A stretch of 15,740 nucleotides of DNA from Oscillospiraceae bacterium (GTDB lineage: Bacteria > Bacillota > Clostridia > Oscillospirales > Ruminococcaceae): contig JAIEDJ010000013.1 in the NCBI GenBank assembly GCA_029068025.1, positions 1-15,740 of the forward strand, in the 5' to 3' direction. The position numbers and the translations under genes were made by a program. The notes under the pieces are model-generated. The model had not been told where the DNA came from, searched no databases, and saw nothing but the letters and a program-made list of their open reading frames with translations. Below, one piece after another: positions 1 through 5,541 of this stretch. The stretch's first letter is position 1; every line of letters begins with the position of its first letter.

Positions 1-128
1 AAATTTTTTCGACCGGTTCTCAATTGGCTGCTAAACGAAGCGCAGCGCGCCAGCGCGGAGCGTAGTGTGCAGTCAATTGAGAATTTTGAAATTCTTTTTA
101 AATCAAGAATTTTGAAATTCTTTTAAAT
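1..128 (+). repeat. Structured intergenic repeat, copy 1 (left end cut by window)
   Basis: The window opens inside the element, in what is the right arm of the AT side hairpin in the other copies. A central stem follows: left arm TTCTCAATTG at 17-26 pairs perfectly with CAATTGAGAA at 74-83, then extends by a G-U pair and CTGC/GCAG. The loop is built of AGCG-like units. The outer right arm TTTTGAAATTC is at 84-94. The 3' tail is duplicated: a unit at 81-103 is repeated at 107-128. The element ends at the aroE ribosome binding site (AAGGAG, 129-134). It is homologous to copies at 2740-2920 and 8105-8350. The function is unknown. Confidence 0.75.
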
Positions 129-140
129 AAGGAGAAAAAT

Positions 141-986
141 ATGCGTAAATTTTGCTTGATAGGTCACCCCCTGGGACATTCCCTTTCGCCGCAGATCCAT
201 GAACGGCTGTTCGCGCTTTCGGGCGAAAAAGTTGAATATACCCTCGAAGACATAGCTCCCGAGGATCTTAAAGGAAAATTCGGCTTTTTGTCCGAGTTTG
301 ACGGATTCAATATCACGATCCCGCACAAGATCGGGATAATAGACTACTGCGATGAGCTTACTGACGGCGCAAAACGCTACGGCGCGGTGAACTGCGTCAA
401 GAACGGCGATAAAAAGATCGGCACCAACACCGATTGTATAGGTTTTACAAAATCTATTGATATGCTCGGCGCATCTCTCAGCTCCATGGTGCTGCAGATA
501 GGCTGCGGCGGCGTGGGACGTATGATAGCTATTGAGACCGCGCTTCAGGGCGGCGATCTCACCATAGCCGCGCTGAAAACCGATCTTCCGCTTGCGGAAA
601 AGGTGATCTCCGAGATAAAGGAGCTCGCTCCCTCCGCTAAGGTGAAGACCGCCGTGATAAGCGACAGCGGTCTGTGCAATGCCGATCTCGGAAATGAGAG
701 CTTTGATCTGCTGATCAATGCCTGCCCTGTGGGAATGTTCCCGAAGGTCGACAGAATGCCCTGCCTGCCCGAGGTGCTCGACAAGGTGAAGTTCGTGTTC
801 GACGTGATCTATAATCCGAATGATACACTTCTCACCAAGACCGCCCGCGAAAAGGGCGCGAAGGCAATGACGGGTATGGCAATGCTGGTATTGCAGGCGG
901 TAGCCGCTCACGAGATCTGGGACGGCGCTTCTTATAATAAGGAAGATATCGACAAGCTGATCTCCGATATGGAGGCGCTTGTATGA
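141..986 (+). CDS. aroE: Shikimate dehydrogenase (AroE)
   Basis: It catalyses NADPH-dependent reduction of 3-dehydroshikimate to shikimate, in the cytoplasmic chorismate (aromatic amino acid) pathway. The protein has 281 residues, normal for the family. The shikimate-binding Ser-Leu-Ser lies at residues 14-16 within GHPLGHSLSP. Catalytic Lys63 lies in NITIPHK, and Asn84 and Asp98 (in GTNTD) complete the substrate pocket. The nucleotide-binding glycine loop GCGGVGR is at 121-127. The C-terminal part has the family-typical NACPVGM and GMAMLVLQA segments. AAGGAG at 129-134, 6 nt before the ATG, fixes the start. The stop overlaps the aroK start by 4 nt, so the two are translationally coupled. The leader is a structured repeat and I see no obvious promoter in the window. 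The assignment is firm. Confidence 0.95.
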   Translation: MRKFCLIGHPLGHSLSPQIHERLFALSGEKVEYTLEDIAPEDLKGKFGFLSEFDGFNITIPHKIGIIDYCDELTDGAKRYGAVNCVKNGDKKIGTNTDCIGFTKSIDMLGASLSSMVLQIGCGGVGRMIAIETALQGGDLTIAALKTDLPLAEKVISEIKELAPSAKVKTAVISDSGLCNADLGNESFDLLINACPVGMFPKVDRMPCLPEVLDKVKFVFDVIYNPNDTLLTKTAREKGAKAMTGMAMLVLQAVAAHEIWDGASYNKEDIDKLISDMEALV

Positions 987-1489
987 ACAGCACGGTCTTC
1001 CTCTGCGGCTTTATGGGCTGCGGCAAGAGCCACATCGGACGAATGCTTGCGGCACAGATGAACAGAGAGCTTGTCGACCTTGACAAATATATTGTCGCCA
1101 TGGAAAAGCTTTCCATTCCTGAAATTTTCGACAAATTCGGCGAACCGCATTTCCGCAAGCTGGAAGCGAAGTATATCCGCGAGCTCGCGGGCGGAAAGAT
1201 CGTAGCCACCGGCGGCGGCGCGCTTATCAACGACGAGACGGCGAAATTCGCGCGGGAAAGCGGCATTTCAGTATACATCAACACCAGCTTTGAGATCTGC
1301 TACCGCCGTATCAAGGGCGACACCAACCGTCCGCTTGTGATGAACAATACCCCCGAACAGCTTGAGGAGCTGTACAACAAGCGCGCCGAGATCTACCGCC
1401 GCAACGCGACTTATATGGTAAACGGCAACACCCGCGACGACGTTATAGCAGACGAGATCAGGAAGCTGATCTACTTTTCGGAGAATTAA
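983..1489 (+). CDS. aroK: Shikimate kinase (AroK)
   Basis: It phosphorylates shikimate at the 3-OH with ATP, the step directly after AroE. The protein has 168 residues, the usual length. The Walker A loop GFMGCGKS is at residues 9-16. Asp32/Asp34 lie in VDLD, the shikimate-binding region. Arg58 lies in GEPHFRKLE, and the Gly-Gly-Gly shikimate-binding loop is at 77-79. The lid arginine is Arg116 in DTNRPL. The start codon overlaps the aroE stop (ATGA, 983-986), so expression should be coupled to aroE. The next gene follows after 6 nt. A usual aro operon partner such as aroA, aroB or aroC is not in the window. Confidence 0.95.
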   Translation: MNSTVFLCGFMGCGKSHIGRMLAAQMNRELVDLDKYIVAMEKLSIPEIFDKFGEPHFRKLEAKYIRELAGGKIVATGGGALINDETAKFARESGISVYINTSFEICYRRIKGDTNRPLVMNNTPEQLEELYNKRAEIYRRNATYMVNGNTRDDVIADEIRKLIYFSEN

Positions 1490-1495
1490 TCGGAT

Positions 1496-2677
1496 ATGGT
1501 AATTACAAACGTTAATATCAAATCAATGTCCGGCAATGACTACGACAGCGGCTTTGTCCGCTTCGAAAGCACGATCACCGAGGTCGGCGATATGCGCGAT
1601 TATGTTCAAAACGGCGATGAGGAGCTGGACGGCGGCGGCAAAACGCTCTATCCCGGCTTTGTGGACGCGCACTGCCATCTTGGAATGTGGAGCGACGCAC
1701 TCACTTTCGAGGGCGACGACGGCAATGAGGACACCGACCCGTCAACGCCGCATTTGCGCGCTATCGACAGCATAAACGCGATGGACAGATGCTTTGCGGA
1801 CGCGGTGAGCGCCGGAGTAACCTGCGTGTGTACGGGAGTCGGCAGCGCGAACCCGATAGGCGGATCGTTCGCGCTTATCAAGACCCACGGCTCCAAAAGA
1901 GTGGACAAGCTGATAGTCAAGGAGCCGATAGCGATAAAGTTCGCACTCGGCGAGAATCCAAAGAACACATATAATGACCGCGATGAAGCCCCCGTGACCC
2001 GAATGGCGACCGCCGCGATAATTCGCGAACAGCTCTCCAAGGCGCTCCGTTACAAGGAAGATCTCGAGGAATACGAACGGCTCAAGGGCACGGACGACGA
2101 GATCTCCAAGCCCGACTTCGACGCGAAATGCGAAGCGCTGATCCCGTTATTTGACAAGGAAAAGCCGCTCAAAGCACACTTCCACTGTCACCGCGCGGAC
2201 GATATCTTCACCGCGGTGCGCATCTCCAAGGAATTCAAGCTTGATTATGTGCTTATCCACTGCACGGACGGCGGGATAATCGCCGACGAGCTTGCCGAGG
2301 ACGCGCCCGCCGTCGTGGTCGGACCGCTTTTCGGCGATCGGGGCAAGCCCGAACTTGCCCATCACGATATCACGACGCCAAGAATACTCTCGGAGAACGG
2401 AATAAAATTCGCGATCTGCACCGATCACCCCGAAACGCCGATACAATATCTGCCGCTGACGGCGGCGCTTGCGGTTCGCGGCGGATTATCGCGTGAGGAA
2501 GCGCTGCGCGGGATCACGATCACCGCCGCGGAAGTTCTCGGAGCCGATGACAGAGTGGGTTCCATCGAAGTCGGCAAGGACGCGGACTTCTCGCTGTTCA
2601 AGGGCGATCCGCTTGATCTGATCGTAACTCCCGAGATGGTTTTCGTCAACGGAAACCTTGTTTATATCAAAAGATAA
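1496..2677 (+). CDS. Metal-dependent amidohydrolase, imidazolonepropionase-like
   Basis: A 393-residue member of the amidohydrolase superfamily, the branch related to imidazolonepropionase and other metal-dependent cyclic amide hydrolases. Metal ligands can be seen: His59-x-His61 in DAHCHLG, His228/His230/His232 in HFHCH, His255 in IHCTDG and Asp310 in ICTDHPE. The N-terminal beta segment and the C-terminal return to it (GKDADFSLFKGDP, then a V-N-G segment) are typical. The natural substrate is not known. It is not a recognised shikimate-pathway enzyme and there are no histidine-utilisation genes beside it, so hutI is not supported. It starts 6 nt after aroK, and GGAG at 1480-1483 overlaps the end of aroK (spacing 12 nt, rather long), so it is probably the third gene of the aro operon. 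The family is certain and the specificity is open. Confidence 0.85.
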   Translation: MVITNVNIKSMSGNDYDSGFVRFESTITEVGDMRDYVQNGDEELDGGGKTLYPGFVDAHCHLGMWSDALTFEGDDGNEDTDPSTPHLRAIDSINAMDRCFADAVSAGVTCVCTGVGSANPIGGSFALIKTHGSKRVDKLIVKEPIAIKFALGENPKNTYNDRDEAPVTRMATAAIIREQLSKALRYKEDLEEYERLKGTDDEISKPDFDAKCEALIPLFDKEKPLKAHFHCHRADDIFTAVRISKEFKLDYVLIHCTDGGIIADELAEDAPAVVVGPLFGDRGKPELAHHDITTPRILSENGIKFAICTDHPETPIQYLPLTAALAVRGGLSREEALRGITITAAEVLGADDRVGSIEVGKDADFSLFKGDPLDLIVTPEMVFVNGNLVYIKR

Positions 2678-2686
2678 AAACGTTAT

Positions 2687-2720
2687 AAAGGCGCGTAAAG
2701 CCAAGAACAACGCAAACACC
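2687..2720 (+). repeat. Degenerate copy of the GCCAAGATCAAC tag
   Basis: GCCAAGAACAAC at 2700-2711 matches the 12-nt tag at 2740, 8105 and 8378 with one change. Just before it, AACGTTATAAAGG resembles the sequence that follows the tag in the complete copies. It looks like a decayed or tandem remnant of the element start, placed directly after the amidohydrolase stop codon. Confidence 0.5.
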
Positions 2721-2739
2721 GCGCAGCATAGGCTCTCAC

Positions 2740-2920
2740 GCCAAGATCAACGTTATACAGGACAGTGAATTTCAAAAAGTGTAGAAAAATTTTAAAAATG
2801 ATCAAAAAAATTTTTCGAGCGGTTCCGACTTGACGGCTAAGCGTAGCGCGTTAGCGCGGAGCGTGAGCGTTTTGCGAAGCATAATGCGGCCAAGTCGGAA
2901 TTTTGAAATTCTTTTAAAAT
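2740..2920 (+). repeat. Structured intergenic repeat, copy 2 (complete)
   Basis: It starts with the tag GCCAAGATCAAC (2740-2751). Three perfect inverted repeats form a three-way junction. The outer stem pairs GAATTTCAAAA at 2767-2777 with TTTTGAAATTC at 2901-2911. The side hairpin pairs GAAAAATTTT at 2784-2793 with AAAATTTTTC at 2807-2816. The central stem pairs TTCCGACTTG at 2823-2832 with CAAGTCGGAA at 2891-2900. The central loop is made of AGCG-type units. Against copies 1 and 3 the central stem has three base changes on each side and all are compensated. The element runs into the fumA ribosome binding site at 2921-2926. I see no open reading frame in it. Confidence 0.8.
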
Positions 2921-2932
2921 AAGGAGTAAAAA

Positions 2933-3775
2933 ATGCGTGAAATAAATGCTGAACTGATAACCAAAACCGTTGCCGAGCTTTGCGTCGAAGCCAACCTTCA
3001 CCTGCCCTCCGGTATGCGTGAGTGCATAGAGCGCTGCGCTGCCGCTGAGGAAAGCGAACTTTGCAGGAGCGTTCTCGGCGATATAACCGCCAATCTCGAC
3101 TGCGCCGATGAACTCGGTGTTCCTATATGTCAGGATACCGGAATGGCGGTGATCTTCGCGGAGATCGGTCAGGACGTGCATATCACCGGCGGCAGCTTCG
3201 AGGACGCGGTAAACAAAGGCGTTGCAGAGGGTTATGTCAATGGAAAACTTCGTCTCTCGGTAGTAGCCGATCCGCTTGAACGCGTGAACACCGGGAACAA
3301 TACCCCGGCTATTATTCATACGCGGATAGTCCCCGGCGACAAGATCAAGCTGAACGTCGCCCCCAAGGGCTTCGGCAGCGAGAATATGAGCCGCCTTAAG
3401 ATGTTCACGCCGTCGGCGACTAAGGAAGATATTGTAAAGTTCGTTGTGGAGACCGTCTCCGTCGCGGGCAGCAACCCCTGTCCCCCGATAGTCGTGGGCG
3501 TGGGTATAGGCGGCGACTTTGAGTACTCCGCACTGCTGGCGAAAAAGGCGCTCTGCCGCGACCTGAACACCCGCCACCCGGATCCGCTCTATGCCGAAAT
3601 GGAGCAGACCATGCTCACAGAGATAAACAAGCTCGGCATTGGCTCTCAGGGCTTCGGCGGCACGGTCACCGCGCTGTATGTTAACATTGAGAAAGCCCCC
3701 ACCCACATAGCGGGTTTGCCCGTTGCCGTGAATATGGGCTGCCATGTAACTCGCCACGCCGAAAAAATTTTTTAA
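2933..3775 (+). CDS. fumA: Class I fumarate hydratase, alpha subunit
   Basis: This is the alpha (N-terminal, iron-sulphur) subunit of the oxygen-sensitive two-subunit fumarase, which interconverts fumarate and malate. Its 280 residues are the normal length. The three cysteines expected to hold the 4Fe-4S cluster are visible: Cys66 in PICQDTG, Cys183 in NPCPP and Cys270 in NMGCHVTRH. The GFGSENMSRLK and GSQGFGG segments are also family-typical. L-tartrate dehydratase alpha is a close relative and cannot be excluded by sequence alone. AAGGAG at 2921-2926, 6 nt before the ATG, fixes the start. The beta subunit, which normally follows, is absent here: the next gene is a sigma factor. The gene ends in an A/T run with no clear terminator. 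The symbol follows common Clostridia usage. Confidence 0.88.
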   Translation: MREINAELITKTVAELCVEANLHLPSGMRECIERCAAAEESELCRSVLGDITANLDCADELGVPICQDTGMAVIFAEIGQDVHITGGSFEDAVNKGVAEGYVNGKLRLSVVADPLERVNTGNNTPAIIHTRIVPGDKIKLNVAPKGFGSENMSRLKMFTPSATKEDIVKFVVETVSVAGSNPCPPIVVGVGIGGDFEYSALLAKKALCRDLNTRHPDPLYAEMEQTMLTEINKLGIGSQGFGGTVTALYVNIEKAPTHIAGLPVAVNMGCHVTRHAEKIF

Positions 3776-3779
3776 AAAT

Positions 3780-3811
3780 TTGCAGCATTTTTTACTTCTA
3801 TCAGGTATTAT
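3780..3811 (+). promoter_or_regulatory. Possible promoter of the sigma factor gene
   Basis: TTGCAG at 3780-3785 and TATTAT at 3806-3811 resemble -35 and -10 boxes of the housekeeping sigma. The spacing is 20 nt, longer than the usual 17. A promoter recognised by the encoded ECF sigma itself could lie here instead. The evidence is weak. Confidence 0.3.
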
Positions 3812-3829
3812 ATACAGAACGGTGGTTTT

Positions 3830-4366
3830 ATGGAATTTTCTTTAAAAACCTCTGAGAGCTTTGACGAGGTCATGCGGCACTACACGCCGACGGTATACCG
3901 CATAGCGTTCACACGGCTCGGAAACGCCGCAGACGCGGAGGACGTGTCGCAGGACGTTTTTGTGAGATATTTCAAAGCGGATCTCACCTTTGAGAGCGAG
4001 GAGCACCGCAAGGCATGGCTGCTTCACTGCGCAGTGAATTGCGCAAACAGCTTTGCTTCATCCGCATGGAAGCGGCACAACCGGGATCTTGAAGGGCTTG
4101 AACAGATCCCGGACGAACGCTCTGTTGAAGAGTCGGCGGAACGCTCCGAAGCGCGCGAAAGTGTTCTGAAAGCCGTAATGCAGCTTCCGCCTAAATACCG
4201 CACGGTCGTCTATCTGTTCTATTTCGAGGATCTTTCGACCATGCAGATATCAAATGTGATCAAGGTGCGGGAATCCACCGTTCGTTCACAGCTGTCACGC
4301 GCGCGTGAGCAGCTCAAGAAAATGCTTAAAAAATATCGGGAGGAGGCGGAATTCGATGAATTTTAA
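3830..4366 (+). CDS. ECF-type RNA polymerase sigma factor
   Basis: A 178-residue sigma-70 family protein with only regions 2 and 4, the extracytoplasmic-function layout. Region 2, about residues 19-50, contains the core-binding and -10 recognition segment (DAEDVSQDVFVRYF). Region 4, about 112-167, has the signature LPPKYRTVVYLFY and a helix-turn-helix ending in VRSQLSRAREQLKK. The ATG has GGTGG at 3821-3825, 4 nt upstream, a tight spacing. The downstream membrane protein begins inside the last 11 nt of this gene, the usual sigma/anti-sigma coupling. The sigma is probably held inactive at the membrane until a surface signal is sensed. The regulon and signal are unknown, and I see no repeat of its own promoter in the window. 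Confidence 0.9.
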   Translation: MEFSLKTSESFDEVMRHYTPTVYRIAFTRLGNAADAEDVSQDVFVRYFKADLTFESEEHRKAWLLHCAVNCANSFASSAWKRHNRDLEGLEQIPDERSVEESAERSEARESVLKAVMQLPPKYRTVVYLFYFEDLSTMQISNVIKVRESTVRSQLSRAREQLKKMLKKYREEAEFDEF

Positions 4367-5051
4367 AGACGAATATAAAAACGAAATGCAGAATATCTCG
4401 CCTACCGAGGAACAGTGCGAACGTATTCGCAGCGGAGTTATGCGCAAGCTTTCGGAAACCTCTCCCGTAAAAAAGAAAAAGCCGCTGTACCTCAAGATCG
4501 CTGCGGTCTCCGGAGCTGCGGTCTGCGCGGCGGCTGTCGTGATCGTTATTTTCGCGGGAACGCATTCGGCGCTTCATATCAGCGGCTCCGAAAATATGAT
4601 TGCCTCTCCTACAGACCCCGGCAACGGTATAACGGGCGGCGCTGCGAATGAAGCCAACACATCCGACTTCTCGTTCGACGGCTCATACTCTTCCGTGATC
4701 GACTGCGCTCCCAACAGCGAAAAGAATGAAAGCCCCCATTCTACACTATCTTCGTCTCATGATTATTCACAGAACAGCGGTGACCAGGGAAATGACACAC
4801 CGCCCACGGAAGGTATGTCGGACACCCCTTATCTGACATTCTCCGGTGACAAAAGCTCCTGTGTTGTTACAAGAGACGGCGCAGCGTACACATACTATAC
4901 ATCTGAGGATCACATCGCCGGATCTTCTTCCGAGGATAAAGCCGTTGCGGCAGACTCCAATCTTGATATGGAGCTTTTTGTACAATTTGACGAAAATATA
5001 ATGACGGTTTTTTCAAAGGACGGAAGTCTTTTCGGCGTATATATAAAATAA
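4356..5051 (+). CDS. Single-pass membrane protein, probable anti-sigma factor
   Basis: A 231-residue protein encoded with an overlap onto the sigma gene. The start is taken at ATG 4356 because GGGAGGAGG (4338-4346) lies 9 nt upstream. An in-frame upstream start would lie inside the sigma gene without such a site. The first 45 residues are cytoplasmic and charged, with the helix CERIRSGVMRKLSE seen near the N-terminus of many clostridial anti-sigma proteins. One membrane helix follows at about residues 46-68, after a Lys-rich stretch that places the N-terminus inside. The outer part is rich in Ser, Asp and Gly at about 70-165, then more ordered to the end. No zinc-finger anti-sigma motif (HxxxCxxC) is seen. 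The role is inferred from position and topology; the ectodomain is unrecognised. Confidence 0.7.
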   Translation: MNFKDEYKNEMQNISPTEEQCERIRSGVMRKLSETSPVKKKKPLYLKIAAVSGAAVCAAAVVIVIFAGTHSALHISGSENMIASPTDPGNGITGGAANEANTSDFSFDGSYSSVIDCAPNSEKNESPHSTLSSSHDYSQNSGDQGNDTPPTEGMSDTPYLTFSGDKSSCVVTRDGAAYTYYTSEDHIAGSSSEDKAVAADSNLDMELFVQFDENIMTVFSKDGSLFGVYIK

Positions 5052-5054
5052 CCC

Positions 5055-5085
5055 GACCGTACAATGCTCCTTGCATTGTACGGTC
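5055..5085. repeat. 13-bp palindrome, copy A
   Basis: GACCGTACAATGC at 5055-5067 pairs perfectly with GCATTGTACGGTC at 5073-5085 across a 5-nt loop. It sits 3 nt after the anti-sigma stop codon. No T-run follows, so it is not a complete intrinsic terminator, but it could protect the 3' end of the mRNA. A second copy lies at 5256-5283. Confidence 0.75.
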
Positions 5086-5222
5086 AGACTGTAGAAAAAG
5101 TTCTTTTTCGGGATTCCAAAGGGCAGCGCCCTTTGGCGGGGTGCGGGGCGGAGGTCTGTCGGTCAGCCCCTCTGTCACTGTGTGACATCTCCCCGGCGGG
5201 GAGTCACCCGCTATTCTCTCTC
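5086..5222. other. Hairpin-rich GC block between the two palindromes
   Basis: No gene is supported here. It contains a run of small perfect hairpins: GAAAAAG/CTTTTTC (5094-5109), CCAAAGGGC/GCCCTTTGG with loop AGC (5116-5136), then GTCAC/GTGAC and CTCCCC/GGGGAG further on. The segment after 5130 is very G-rich. It resembles the extragenic palindromic units common in Ruminococcus-like genomes; that comparison is from memory. Confidence 0.5.
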
Positions 5223-5246
5223 CCCCTCTCCCCGAGAGGGGTTTTT
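5223..5246 (+). terminator. Intrinsic terminator
   Basis: The stem CCCCTCTC (5223-5230) pairs with GAGAGGGG (5234-5241) across a CCC loop and is followed by five T (5242-5246). It is oriented to stop transcripts from the sigma/anti-sigma operon. Confidence 0.75.
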
Positions 5247-5255
5247 ATACAAGCT

Positions 5256-5290
5256 GACCGTACAATGCTCCCTGCATTGTACGTTTTTTT
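5256..5290 (+). terminator. Palindrome copy B forming an intrinsic terminator
   Basis: GACCGTACAATGC at 5256-5268 repeats copy A exactly. The stem here is CGTACAATGC (5259-5268) with GCATTGTACG (5274-5283), loop TCCCT, followed by seven T (5284-5290). Unlike copy A, it is a good rho-independent terminator. Two terminators in tandem isolate the sigma operon from the downstream signalling gene. Confidence 0.75.
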
Positions 5291-5358
5291 ACACTTTAGC
5301 ATTTTTACATAAAATAAAAAAATTTTTTGAAAATTTTGTGAAAATAACAAAAAACCTC

Positions 5359-5387
5359 TTGCAATGTTGAAAACTTTGTGTTATAAT
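5359..5387 (+). promoter_or_regulatory. Promoter of the GGDEF/EAL gene
   Basis: TTGCAA (5359-5364) and TATAAT (5382-5387) are 17 nt apart, close to the housekeeping sigma consensus. Transcription would begin near 5395, giving a leader of about 145 nt (5395-5541). I see no recognisable riboswitch in that leader; in particular it does not match the GEMM (c-di-GMP) core as I know it. Confidence 0.7.
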
Positions 5388-5541
5388 GTATATAGTCAGA
5401 GAGAGGGAAACGGGAGAATTGCGCCCGCACCCTATATTTCTGTCATCAGAAGCATTTTTTCTCAATATATTTGTTCTGTCCGCTTTTTGCCGCGGATATT
5501 TCATCTGATTATCGCGATATGCCCCCGAAGGAGTGATCCGT

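Noticed and set aside
1..128. A CRISPR array or insertion sequence as explanation for the repeats
   Set aside because: Copies are kilobases apart with no regular spacers, no transposase gene is nearby and target-site duplications are not evident.
1496..2677. Calling the amidohydrolase imidazolonepropionase (hutI)
   Set aside because: Family motifs fit the superfamily, but no histidine degradation genes are adjacent and the substrate residues cannot be assigned by eye.
2837..3757. A 306-codon open frame antisense to the fumarase gene, and similar long minus-strand frames opposite aroE, the galactokinase-like gene and nadB
   Set aside because: They lie wholly inside well-recognised genes, have no family features, and arise from the GC-biased codon use of the sense gene.
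3761..3780. An A/T-rich run at the end of the fumarase gene as a terminator
   Set aside because: It can pair as A/T only and has no GC stem, so it would be a very weak terminator.
5064..5312. An 82-codon frame across the terminator block
   Set aside because: It covers two terminators and a set of hairpins and has no ribosome binding site or recognisable protein features.
5395..5541. A c-di-GMP riboswitch in the leader of the GGDEF/EAL gene
   Set aside because: The leader has no recognisable GEMM core or tetraloop-receptor arrangement.
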